This document shows positions 32,658 to 40,098 of a DNA stretch of 44,766 nucleotides, piece after piece. The notes below the pieces were generated by a model. It was not told where the DNA came from. It ran no database searches and saw nothing but the letters and a program-made list of their open reading frames with translations. The position numbers and the translations under genes were made by a program. The stretch covers positions 1 through 44,766 of the forward strand of contig JAISLU010000049.1 in NCBI GenBank assembly GCA_031277095.1, in the 5' to 3' direction. How positions within the stretch are numbered: the stretch's first letter is position 1; every line of letters starts with the position of its first letter. This DNA comes from Synergistaceae bacterium (GTDB lineage Bacteria > Synergistota > Synergistia > Synergistales > Aminobacteriaceae).

Positions 32658-33422
32658 TTACGCCAAGTAGGCTTTGCGGACCAGGGGGTTTTCGATAAGC
32701 TCGATGCTGGGCGCGCTTTCCACTATTTGGCCCGTTTGTAAAATGTAGCCCCGGTCGCTGATATCCAGCGCCTGAAAAGCGTTCTGTTCCACCAAGAGGA
32801 CGGTCACACCTTCCTCGCGGATCTTCAAAATCGTCTCGAAAAGCGATTCCACCACCAACGGCGCCAAACCCAGGGAGGGTTCGTCCAAAAGCAAAATGGA
32901 CGGGCGGCTCATCAACGCGCGGGAGATGGCCAACATTTGCTGTTCTCCCCCCGACAGAGTCCCGGCCCGCTGGGCGAGGCGTTCTTTCAGTACGGGATAC
33001 AACGAAAAACACCGCTCCAGGTCCGCGGCTATCCCCTCTCGGTCCGTGCGCCGTATTGAGCCCATGATCAGGTTTTCCTTGACGGTCAGAGGGGAAAAGA
33101 GACGCCTTCGCTCCGGGACCAGGGAAATTCCCAAGTTCACGATCTCGTGAGGACGGACAGCGCGTCCGGCAGGCCGGACCAAGGGCACCCCGTTCAGCAG
33201 GACGGAACCCTCCGTTACCGGCAGCACCCCGGCAATGGCCCACATCAAGGTGGATTTCCCCGCCCCGTTCACCCCCACGACGCAGACGATCTCTCCCCTA
33301 CCCACGGCGAGATCCACTCCCCGCAGGGCATGGATGTTGCCGTAGTGTACGTGCAGCCCCATAATTTCCAGATATTTTGCAGGTTTTGCAGATTTTTCGG
33401 CCGGTTCTTTTTTAGCGGTCAT
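32658..33422 (-). CDS. livF: Branched-chain amino-acid ABC transporter ATP-binding protein
   Basis: 254 residues from the ATG at 33420-33422, 6 nt after GAAAGG; an ATG two codons earlier is too close to the Shine-Dalgarno. Walker A GVNGAGKST lies near residues 50-58, LSGGEQQ near 156-162, and Walker B LLLDEPSLGLAP near 177-188. The last gene of livK-H-M-G-F, with the standard gene order. It powers import of branched-chain or other hydrophobic amino acids at the inner membrane. Confidence 0.93.
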   Translation of the reverse strand: MTAKKEPAEKSAKPAKYLEIMGLHVHYGNIHALRGVDLAVGRGEIVCVVGVNGAGKSTLMWAIAGVLPVTEGSVLLNGVPLVRPAGRAVRPHEIVNLGISLVPERRRLFSPLTVKENLIMGSIRRTDREGIAADLERCFSLYPVLKERLAQRAGTLSGGEQQMLAISRALMSRPSILLLDEPSLGLAPLVVESLFETILKIREEGVTVLLVEQNAFQALDISDRGYILQTGQIVESAPSIELIENPLVRKAYLA

Positions 33423-33435
33423 AGGCATCCTTTCG

Positions 33436-33490
33436 GCTCTTTTTCAGTTCTTTTCGAGTTTTTTGCAAATTCTTTTTAAATTCTTTTCTT
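33436..33490. repeat. Degenerate A/G-rich repeats between livG and livF
   Basis: On the minus strand GAATTTAAAAAGAATTT and GAAAAGAACTGAAAAAGAGC form loosely repeated 10-11-bp units spanning the livG stop and the space before the livF ribosome-binding site. The repeat is weaker than those at the other junctions. Confidence 0.4.
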
Positions 33491-34285
33491 TTTCGGGCGG
33501 CCCAGGTAGGCGGCGACCACGCGCTCATCGTTCCGAATCTCCTGAGGCGGACCTTCCGCCAAAAGCGATCCCCGGTCCATCACGACGACATGAGTACAAA
33601 TAGCCATCACCAAATCGATATGATGTTCGATCAGCATCATCGTCACGCCGAAGTCTTTTTGTACTTTCAGGATGACTTCCCCCAATTCCCGCGTCTCCGC
33701 GTCGTTCATACCCGCCGCGGGCTCGTCCAGCAGCAGAAGGCGCGGGCCCTGAATCGAAAGGCCGCAGGCAAGCGCCCGGGCTATCTCCAGCTTGCGCTGC
33801 AGGCCGTAAGGCAGCGTGGAGGCGGGACGGTGGGCCGCTTCTACGAGCCCCATCCGGTCCATGACGGCAAGGGCCGCTTCACGCGCCTGTTTTTCTTCTT
33901 TGCGGACGAAAGGGGTGCGGAAAAACGCGCCCAATGCAGAGCTGCCCCGCGCAAAAAGCGGCACCATGACGTTTTCGAGGCAGGTCATTCTATTGAAAAG
34001 CCGGATGTTTTGAAACGTTCGGGATACCCCGGCCCGCACGATCTCGTGAGGACGTTTCTCTGTCAGGTCGAAGCCGTTCATGCGAATCGTCCCTGCCGTC
34101 GGCCGGTAGACGCCTGTGATCAAGTTGAACACCGTCGTTTTTCCCGCTCCGTTGGGGCCGATCAAGCCCGTGATCCCCCCTTGGGTCACGCCGAAGGAAA
34201 GGGCCTCGACGGCGTGAATCCCGCCGAAGGAACGGGAAAGGTCGCGCACCTCCAGCAAGTGGGCCAAGGGAAAATCCCGGCTCAT
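33476..34285 (-). CDS. livG: Branched-chain amino-acid ABC transporter ATP-binding protein
   Basis: 269 residues from the ATG that overlaps the livM stop (ATGA, 34282-34285); the longer upstream frame lies inside livM. Walker A GPNGAGKTT is at 43-51. The LivG-specific insert covers FQNIRLFNRMTCLENVMV and the charged loop after it. The signature is degenerate, YGLQRKLEIARAL instead of SGGQ. This is common in LivG, where YG(D/E/L)QR replaces the canonical motif. Walker B LLLDEPAAGMN. Confidence 0.93.
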   Translation of the reverse strand: MSRDFPLAHLLEVRDLSRSFGGIHAVEALSFGVTQGGITGLIGPNGAGKTTVFNLITGVYRPTAGTIRMNGFDLTEKRPHEIVRAGVSRTFQNIRLFNRMTCLENVMVPLFARGSSALGAFFRTPFVRKEEKQAREAALAVMDRMGLVEAAHRPASTLPYGLQRKLEIARALACGLSIQGPRLLLLDEPAAGMNDAETRELGEVILKVQKDFGVTMMLIEHHIDLVMAICTHVVVMDRGSLLAEGPPQEIRNDERVVAAYLGRPKKKRI

Positions 34286-35121
34286 CGCGGTCGCCTCCGG
34301 AACAGGTCGGAAAGCTCGCGGTAACCCAAGAGCCCTTGAGGGCGGTAGATCATGATCAAAACCAACAGGAGACCGTAGGCGGGCAGACGCCACATGTTCA
34401 GCCACCTCAGCATCTCCGGCAGCGCCGTGAACACGAAGGAAACGATGACGGGGCCCGACAGGCTCCCGATGCCGCCCGCGATCACCGAGGCCAGAAGCTG
34501 GGTGGACTGGGTCAGAGTGAACATAACGGGCTGGATGAACGCCAGCCGATGCGCCAAAAGCACCCCCGAGGCCCCGCACAATCCCGCGCTGACCACCAGC
34601 GAAAGCAAGCGCATCCTGAAAAGGTCGATCCCCGCCATCTCCGCGGCGATCGGGTCCTCGCGTATCGCGACGAAAAGAGCGCCGAACCGCGACTTCAGAA
34701 AATTGCGCGTCACTAAAAGGCTAAAAGCCAAGGTCCCCAGTATCCATGCCGTGTTGCTGAGTTCGTCCACCGACAGGCCCCGGGCGCCGTTGGTGACGGA
34801 AAGATTTTCCAGACACACCCGCAGCGCTTCTCCAAAACCGAGGATCGAGATGGCGAAATAATCGCTGCGCAGCTTTGCCCTGAGGGTCGGAATCCCGATG
34901 ATCAGGCTCGATAAACCCGCAGCCGCCACTCCGGCCAACAGAGCGAAAAAGAAAGGAACGTTCCAGTGGTAGGTCAACACCCCCGAGGTATAGGCCCCAA
35001 TGCCGACGAAAGCCGCGTGTCCCAGGGAAAACAATCCGGTAAAACCGGTAAAAACCGCAAGCCCCAGCACCGCGATCATGTTGATGCACGCCAGCATTAC
35101 GACATTGAGTTCATAATCCAT
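34282..35121 (-). CDS. livM: Branched-chain amino-acid ABC transporter permease
   Basis: 279 residues, about eight to nine membrane helices. It has the LivM pattern GFTGLFSLGHAAFVGIGAYTSG near the N-terminus, FGALFVAIREDPIAAEMAGID in the middle (the coupling loop) and VIAGGIGSLSGPVI. The gene follows livH by 3 nt. GGAGG upstream is inside the end of livH, so coupling is likely. Confidence 0.94.
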   Translation of the reverse strand: MDYELNVVMLACINMIAVLGLAVFTGFTGLFSLGHAAFVGIGAYTSGVLTYHWNVPFFFALLAGVAAAGLSSLIIGIPTLRAKLRSDYFAISILGFGEALRVCLENLSVTNGARGLSVDELSNTAWILGTLAFSLLVTRNFLKSRFGALFVAIREDPIAAEMAGIDLFRMRLLSLVVSAGLCGASGVLLAHRLAFIQPVMFTLTQSTQLLASVIAGGIGSLSGPVIVSFVFTALPEMLRWLNMWRLPAYGLLLVLIMIYRPQGLLGYRELSDLFRRRPR

Positions 35122-35124
35122 AAG

Positions 35125-35997
35125 CTAGACTTTTTCCTCCGTATCGCGCCCCATTAGGCCGTTCGGCAGCCAGATCAAAAGCGCGATCAGCATGGTGAAA
35201 CTGAAGACGTCCCGCAGCACGCTGGAAAGATACGTGGAGACCAGGGTCTCCAAGACCCCCAGGATCAGCCCGCCGATCAGCGCTCCGGGCAGACTGCCGA
35301 GCCCGCCGATCACAGCGGCGATGTACGCCTTGTTGGTGACCCACCCCATCGTAGGGTAGACAAAATATTTGATCCCCAGAAAAACCCCCGCGACCCCGGC
35401 GAAGGCCCCGGCGAGGAAAAAGACCACCGAAATCAGCCGGTCCGTGTTCACTCCCATCAAGGAACACATCGTCATATCGCTGACGCCGGCGCGGATCGCG
35501 ATGCCCGTTTTGGTTTGGGTGATGAAGAGGTGCAGGGCGAAAATCGCTCCGATCGACACCGTAAAGGCGAACACGTCCAGCAAAGAGAGGGAGCTGCCCC
35601 ACACGCCGACGACTTCTCTCTTGAAAAACTCCGGGAACGCGTAAAAACGCGAGCCGATTGTGGCGTACACCATGTTTTCCAAAAACACGGAACACCCCAT
35701 GGCGCTGATCATCAAAAAGAGAGACGGCGCTCTGCGCCGCCGCAACACGGAATAAGCCACCCGCTCGTTGAAGACTGAAAGCAGCCCCGCGCCCACCACG
35801 CTGCCCGACACTACGAGGCCCAGCCCCCAATGGAGCTGCGTCGCCAACGCAAGACCGATGTACGCCCCCAGCATGATCACCGCGCCGTGGGCGAAATTGC
35901 TGAAAGACAAGATACTGAAAATCAGGGAGTAGCCCACGGCCATCAAAGAATAAATGCCACCGATCGAAAGACCGGTGACGAGAGTCTGCAAAAACAA
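35125..35997 (-). CDS. livH: Branched-chain amino-acid ABC transporter permease
   Basis: 290 residues. The start is a TTG at 35995-35997, since an in-frame TGA lies two codons upstream and the family N-terminus (LQTLVTGLSIGGIYSLMAVG) begins right there. AAGGA stands about 8 nt upstream. Membrane helices and FSILSFSNFAHGAVIMLGAY plus AAVIGGLGSLPGALIGGL identify LivH. The 100 bp upstream, after livK, carry two tandem-repeat pairs. Confidence 0.92.
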   Translation of the reverse strand: MFLQTLVTGLSIGGIYSLMAVGYSLIFSILSFSNFAHGAVIMLGAYIGLALATQLHWGLGLVVSGSVVGAGLLSVFNERVAYSVLRRRRAPSLFLMISAMGCSVFLENMVYATIGSRFYAFPEFFKREVVGVWGSSLSLLDVFAFTVSIGAIFALHLFITQTKTGIAIRAGVSDMTMCSLMGVNTDRLISVVFFLAGAFAGVAGVFLGIKYFVYPTMGWVTNKAYIAAVIGGLGSLPGALIGGLILGVLETLVSTYLSSVLRDVFSFTMLIALLIWLPNGLMGRDTEEKV

Positions 35998-36002
35998 TTG
36001 TC

Positions 36003-36058
36003 AAATCCTTCCGCGTAAATCTTTCCGCGCTGGTCTTTTCATTGCCGGTCTTTTCATT
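36003..36058. repeat. Two tandem repeat pairs between livK and livH
   Basis: AAATCCTTCCGCGT and AAATCTTTCCGCGC (36003-36030, period 14) are followed by two GGTCTTTTCATT copies 15 bp apart (36032-36043, 36047-36058). A further CAATCTTTTCCGCGT at 36063-36077 echoes the first pair. Confidence 0.85.
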
Positions 36059-36097
36059 ATGTCAATCTTTTCCGCGTCATACTGATGACCGGGCGGT

Positions 36098-37279
36098 TCA
36101 CTCTCCCTGATATTTTTCCACGAACACGAAAGTTTTTTTGGCCACGTCCACTTTCTGGATAACGGCAGGCTTGTTCAAAGGATTGTGCTCGGCCGGGTCC
36201 ATCGTCAGGATACCGCTGGTCACCTCGATGTCTTTCAAATTCGCCAGCGCCTCAGCCAGCTTCGGGCCTTCGATGGATTGGGCCGCCTTCGCGGCTTCGA
36301 CGATCATGATCAGCGCGTCTTGGGCCATGATCGGGTTCGGAAGCACGGGCTCCGCCCCGAAGGTTTCCCGGTACTCCGAGACAAAACTTTGGATGTCCGG
36401 ATCGTCCAGGTCGGCCAAATTCACAAAATACGCGCCGTCCACCGCATCTCCCCCCAAGTCGATCAAGTCGGGGCTGCCCCAATTGTCGGTCCCCAACAAA
36501 ACGGCCGTTATTCCCAGATCTCTGGCCTGCCTGGCGGCCAAAGCCGCCTCTTTCTGACTGGTCGGGATAAAGAACACGTCGGGAGCCAGTTCTTTGATCT
36601 TTCCAAGCTGCGCGCGGTAATCCAGCTCCTCGGAGCGGAAGGCTTCCTTGGCGACGACCTCGCCTCCGCGGGCGACGAAGGCGTCCTCGAAATACTTGGA
36701 GAGCCACTGCCCGTAGTCCGAGCCCACGTCGTAAAGTATCGCCGCCTTTTTCGCGTTCAGGCGGTCCACAGCGAAGCGCGCCGCCACCGTCCCCTGAAAC
36801 GGGTCGATAAAGCAGGGGCGAAAGGCATAGGGACGCACTTTCTCCGTCTTCTGATCCCGGGTCACGTAGGGGTTGGTCGCGGTGGTGACGATCATCGGGA
36901 TTTCCGCGCGCTCCAACACCGGCGCGGTGGCGATGGCGTTCCCGCTCTGGGCGGGCCCGATCACGGCGATAATTTTGTCCCCCGCCAATCGGCGAGCCAC
37001 GTTCACGGATTCGATGGCGTCGTTGCGGTTATCGTAGCGCACAATCACGACAGGCCTGTCCAGAATGCCGCCCTCCGCGTTGATTTTCTTCACCAGCATA
37101 TCCAGCGCGTTCGCCTCGGACTGCCCCCACATCGAGGCCCCGCCCGTGAGGGATACCGTATGGCCTATCTTGATCGCTTCGGCCGAGAAGGCCGCCCCCG
37201 CAAGTCCAAACGCCAAAATGACGGCAACGCAAACAATGATCGACCTTTTCATTTTTCCCATTTTCCCCATTTTTTCCAT
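36098..37279 (-). CDS. livK: Branched-chain amino-acid ABC transporter substrate-binding protein
   Basis: 393 residues after AAAGGAG at 9 nt. The very start is repetitive (MEKMGKMGKMKRS), with four in-frame ATG codons spaced 9 bp apart (37279, 37270, 37261, 37252). A signal peptide follows, ending near FSA-EAI. The mature protein is a periplasmic-binding type I protein: IKIGHTVSLTGGASMWGQ, VIGPAQSGNAIATAPVLE and TTATNPYVTRDQ. It binds hydrophobic amino acids for LivHMGF, the first gene of this operon. Confidence 0.93.
   Translation of the reverse strand: MEKMGKMGKMKRSIIVCVAVILAFGLAGAAFSAEAIKIGHTVSLTGGASMWGQSEANALDMLVKKINAEGGILDRPVVIVRYDNRNDAIESVNVARRLAGDKIIAVIGPAQSGNAIATAPVLERAEIPMIVTTATNPYVTRDQKTEKVRPYAFRPCFIDPFQGTVAARFAVDRLNAKKAAILYDVGSDYGQWLSKYFEDAFVARGGEVVAKEAFRSEELDYRAQLGKIKELAPDVFFIPTSQKEAALAARQARDLGITAVLLGTDNWGSPDLIDLGGDAVDGAYFVNLADLDDPDIQSFVSEYRETFGAEPVLPNPIMAQDALIMIVEAAKAAQSIEGPKLAEALANLKDIEVTSGILTMDPAEHNPLNKPAVIQKVDVAKKTFVFVEKYQGE
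37250..37279. repeat. 9-bp repeat encoding four in-frame ATG codons at the livK start
   Basis: On the minus strand the ATG codons at 37279, 37270, 37261 and 37252 are each followed by GGAAAA- or GGGAAA-like bases. They encode M-E-K-M-G-K-M-G-K-M-K. The repeat alters only residues before the signal-peptide core. Confidence 0.85.
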
Positions 37280-37335
37280 ATTTATACGACTCCTTTGACT
37301 TAATTTAATGTCTTTTGCGAATTTAGTACGATAAT

Positions 37336-37341
37336 ATTATA
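37336..37341 (-). promoter_or_regulatory. Candidate -10 element of the liv operon
   Basis: TATAAT on the minus strand, 57 bp upstream of the livK ATG. The -35 position (TGTCCA at 17 bp) is weak. Two GGACAGG direct repeats (about 37344-37369) surround the -35 region and might be a regulator site. Confidence 0.4.
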
Positions 37342-37391
37342 TCGGACAGGACATGAATTGGACAGGTGTTTGAGTATAGATGAATGGGTAT

Positions 37392-37407
37392 AGTGGTTTA
37401 GTGGTTT
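37392..37407. repeat. 8-bp tandem duplication
   Basis: AGTGGTTT twice, in the 214-bp gap between the chemoreceptor stop (37494) and the liv promoter region. Confidence 0.7.
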
Positions 37408-37493
37408 AGTTTAAGAAAAGAGTTAAACTATTGTTATATTTCGCTTCGTTCGCAACGACGGTCTTCCCAGTATGGGATGAGACACGGCAGGCG

Positions 37494-39257
37494 TCAGACG
37501 GTGAAGCGCCGGGTCAGGTCGAGCATGTCGGTGGAGATATTGGCCAGTTGCTGAGACGATTTTGTGATTTTCGACATGGAGGAGGATTGTTCTGCCGTCG
37601 CGGCGACGATCAACTGCGCTTCTTCGGCAATCTCCCGGCCTGAACCTTCCAGAGTATGTACTGCGGATGCAACGCCGGATGTATCCGAGGACAATTTGTG
37701 CGTCAGCTCGGTAATACTCGTAAGCGCGTCGGAACTCCGCACCGCTCTTTTTGCCAGTTCGTTGAACGCGCTTCCTCCATCGTTCACCGCAATCGCCCCT
37801 TTTCTTGCCTCTTCCTTTCCGCTGATCATCGCTTTGACAGCGTGTGAAGTCTCCTCCTGTATGGAGGATATAAGGTGAGATATTTCCTCGGCGGCGGACT
37901 GGGATTCACTCGCCAGTTTTTTCACCTCTTCGGCTACTACGGCGAATCCGCGCCCTTGATCGCCGGCGCGCGCCGCCTCTATGGCGGCATTGAGGGCGAG
38001 AAGATTGGTCTGGCTCGATATCGCCGATATTGTTCCCACTATCAGCCCGATTTCGTTTGACCTTTCTCCAAGGGCAGTCACCACCTCGGAGGATACGTTC
38101 ACCGCAGACTCTATGGTGTTCATCTGAGAAATCGCCTTTTGCATGGATTTCCAGCCATCATTTGAAATCTGGACGGATTCTGCCGCACCCTGAGCCATTA
38201 TATCGAGTTTTCCGGTAATATCGGCGATGCTGTCAACCATTACATTGATGGACGTTCTCATAACCTCTATCTCCCTACGCTGTTTGGCGGCTTGGATGGA
38301 GACCTGTTCTATGTTTTGCGCGATCATGTCCGTCCCGGCGGACGAATGCGACGCGCTCTCGTGGAAGTCTCGGGCTGTCCCGGCCATATACAAGGCGGTC
38401 TCCTGCATGTTCGATACGAGGGACTTGATATTCGCTATGGTAGAGTTATATTGGCTGGCCAGTTTGCCGAATTCATCATTCGAGAAAATTTCCGCGGAGA
38501 CGGTGAGCGCCCCTTGTCCAATCGCTTCGGAAACACGAAGGAGCTCACTGATTGACTTTTTTATGCGTTTTACCAGAAGAACGGGTACGGCTACAGAGAA
38601 AGCCGTCGTAAAGAGCAATACGGCGGCAATGGTATTTTTAGCCGATTGATAGATTTCCTCGCTCATCTGCGTCACAGTCGCGCAACCCTCTTTATTGAAA
38701 TCGATCAAGGCAGTGATGGAGGCTTCCAAGTCCGCGAATATATCATGACTGTCCTCGTTCACAAGCGCCATTGTTTCGACGAGATTCCCGGCATCCGACG
38801 CCTTCAGCAATTTTTGCGAAATTTCAAGGTACGCCTTTAAGTTACTGATAATAAGTTCGATAGCCGCCAGATCCTCTCGACGCTGTTCTTCCGTATCATA
38901 GGGGATAACCAGTACGTCGTCCCGGTATTTGTTCATCATCTCTTCAGCGTCTCTGATGGCTTTTGCCCTGTTCTGAAAGGTGGTCTGCTTCTGGTTTTCC
39001 TCCGTCTGCTGAACATAATTCAGATCGTATCTCCGAAGCGACGCGGCGGCATACTGCATATCTCCCAGTTCTGCGATACCCTCGGTCCATACGTTCGCTT
39101 CCACGACTCTTCCGTTGATGACGTCGAGAAAGTGCAATGAATAATACCCGAAACAAACATTGATTACGACGATCACGGAAAAACTAAGGATCAATTTCAT
39201 CTTCGTACTCATATTTTTCATATTCATATTATTCATATTCATGTTCTTCAAGAGCAA
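37494..39257 (-). CDS. Methyl-accepting chemotaxis protein
   Basis: Up to 587 residues. Membrane helix at about 22-42, an extracytoplasmic helical sensor of the four-helix-bundle type (about 43-205) and a second helix (about 210-232). A HAMP linker (about 233-285) follows, then the signalling domain with the hairpin tip [20 protein letters not shown] and [15 protein letters not shown]. It should pass an external signal to CheA/CheW; no che genes are in the window. The start is uncertain. The frame opens with TTG at 39257, a second TTG at 39251 has the better distance from GAGGTG, and ATG codons follow in a repetitive Asn/Met stretch ([13 protein letters not shown]). The C-terminus lacks an obvious receptor-tethering pentapeptide. 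Confidence 0.92.
   Translation of the reverse strand: MLLKNMNMNNMNMKNMSTKMKLILSFSVIVVINVCFGYYSLHFLDVINGRVVEANVWTEGIAELGDMQYAAASLRRYDLNYVQQTEENQKQTTFQNRAKAIRDAEEMMNKYRDDVLVIPYDTEEQRREDLAAIELIISNLKAYLEISQKLLKASDAGNLVETMALVNEDSHDIFADLEASITALIDFNKEGCATVTQMSEEIYQSAKNTIAAVLLFTTAFSVAVPVLLVKRIKKSISELLRVSEAIGQGALTVSAEIFSNDEFGKLASQYNSTIANIKSLVSNMQETALYMAGTARDFHESASHSSAGTDMIAQNIEQVSIQAAKQRREIEVMRTSINVMVDSIADITGKLDIMAQGAAESVQISNDGWKSMQKAISQMNTIESAVNVSSEVVTALGERSNEIGLIVGTISAISSQTNLLALNAAIEAARAGDQGRGFAVVAEEVKKLASESQSAAEEISHLISSIQEETSHAVKAMISGKEEARKGAIAVNDGGSAFNELAKRAVRSSDALTSITELTHKLSSDTSGVASAVHTLEGSGREIAEEAQLIVAATAEQSSSMSKITKSSQQLANISTDMLDLTRRFTV
39217..39246. repeat. 15-bp tandem duplication in the chemoreceptor N-terminus
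   Basis: TTCATATTCATATTA and TTCATATTCATGTTC are adjacent. In frame they give the Asn-Met-rich N-terminal stretch before the first membrane helix and multiply the possible start codons. Confidence 0.8.
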
Positions 39258-39315
39258 TCACCTCAGAATTTTTGCCTCCGAAACAAAGACACAGTATATA
39301 CTAATAGCGAGGTGA

Positions 39316-39558
39316 TTGGATATACTTATTGCAAAACTTTTTACGAATGGCAAAAGCCCGTGCGTCTTCCAAAAGAATGCCATTTCGCGGGCAATGAAAT
39401 CGGTGTCGTTCGTGTCGGAGAAATGGTTGTCCTTTATCCGAAAGAAAAGGCGTGGGAGATTTTCGAAGCAAGCGAGCCAACTGTCCGGCGAGTTCGCCGA
39501 TATTTACCGGCCTCGTTTCCTGCGGGTTCTCACCCATGCGCTGAGTTCGATTCATCAA
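39316..39558 (+). pseudogene. VapB-type (AbrB fold) antitoxin remnant with two compensating frameshifts
   Basis: The frame from 39316 begins like a VapB antitoxin (IAKLFTNGKS). The expected continuation PVRLPKECHFAGNEIGVVRV...MVVLYPKEKAWEIFEA is found in a second frame (about 39358-39468). The family C-terminus (SQLSGEFADIY) then returns in the first frame. A loss of about 4 bases after NGKS and a second indel near FEA thus cancel each other, leaving an open frame whose DNA-binding core is scrambled. No standard start codon has a properly spaced Shine-Dalgarno, and no VapC/PIN toxin follows. It is very probably non-functional. Confidence 0.7.
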
Positions 39559-39575
39559 TAGTTTGTGGAATATAA

Positions 39576-39702
39576 CATATCAAATCATACATCCCATTGT
39601 TTTGGTTTTATGCAAACGTGTATTTACAAAATGCAATGTTGCCCTTAAGATAATATCATTCGTAACGACGGATGGCTTTTATCTTTTGCGGCGAGTAGGA
39701 TA
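39576..39702. other. Spacer before the metal-ATPase operon
   Basis: AT-rich and without a gene. TTCGTAACGACGG here echoes TTCGCAACGACGG at 37447-37459 in the gap after the chemoreceptor, possibly a small dispersed repeat. Confidence 0.35.
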
Positions 39703-39738
39703 GACATTAAATGTTTGTTTTTGCAAACAAATAATGTC
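39703..39738. promoter_or_regulatory. 36-bp dyad, candidate operator of the P-ATPase operon
   Basis: GACATTA-AA-TGTTTG around a 6-nt centre (TTTTTG), then CAAACA-AA-TAATGTC. Thirteen of fifteen arm positions pair, interrupted by a symmetrical AA/AA. It lies about 100 bp upstream of the first gene of the operon. The size and symmetry fit a dimeric or tetrameric metal-responsive repressor, but no regulator gene is nearby. A stem-loop in the leader is the alternative. Confidence 0.5.
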
Positions 39739-39834
39739 CTGAAAATTCTGCCACAAAAGATGTGTTTCAGGATGAAGCTGGGGTACCACCCTTTATGCTC
39801 TTCTGAGCTTGAATGTTTAAAGAATGGGGAGGTC

Positions 39835-40074
39835 ATGAAATTGAATTACGAGAGGGCTCTTTTTTTTGCGGCGGGGGTCGTTGTGGGTGCAGGGGTTGTG
39901 TGTTTCGTCAAAAGCAAGGCGGGTAAAAAAACAGCCGTAGCCATCGTCAGCAAGGGCTTGGAACTCAAAGACCGAGTGGTCTCCATGAGTGAGCGGACCA
40001 AAGAAGCGGTGGCCGACGTCGTGGCAGAGGCAAAATACGTCAACGAACAAAAGGCTCAAACGAACATCGTGTAA
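39835..40074 (+). CDS. Small membrane protein of the DUF6110 type
   Basis: 79 residues from the ATG at 39835, which follows GGGGAGG; the longer frame from 39715 crosses the operator region. One N-terminal membrane helix (ALFFAAGVVVGAGVVCFV) is followed by a basic and then helical tail (KGLELKDRVVSMSERTKEAVADVVAEAK). The pattern fits DUF6110/YtxH-like proteins encoded before heavy-metal P-type ATPases. It has a single Cys in the helix. It probably assists the ATPase encoded 24 nt downstream; its mechanism is unknown. Confidence 0.78.
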   Translation: MKLNYERALFFAAGVVVGAGVVCFVKSKAGKKTAVAIVSKGLELKDRVVSMSERTKEAVADVVAEAKYVNEQKAQTNIV

Positions 40075-40098
40075 ACGATAACATAATAAGGGACAAGA

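Noticed and set aside
37446..39672. TTCG(C/T)AACGACGG occurring twice as a dispersed repeat
   Set aside because: Only 13 bp, two copies and no flanking symmetry; it could be chance.
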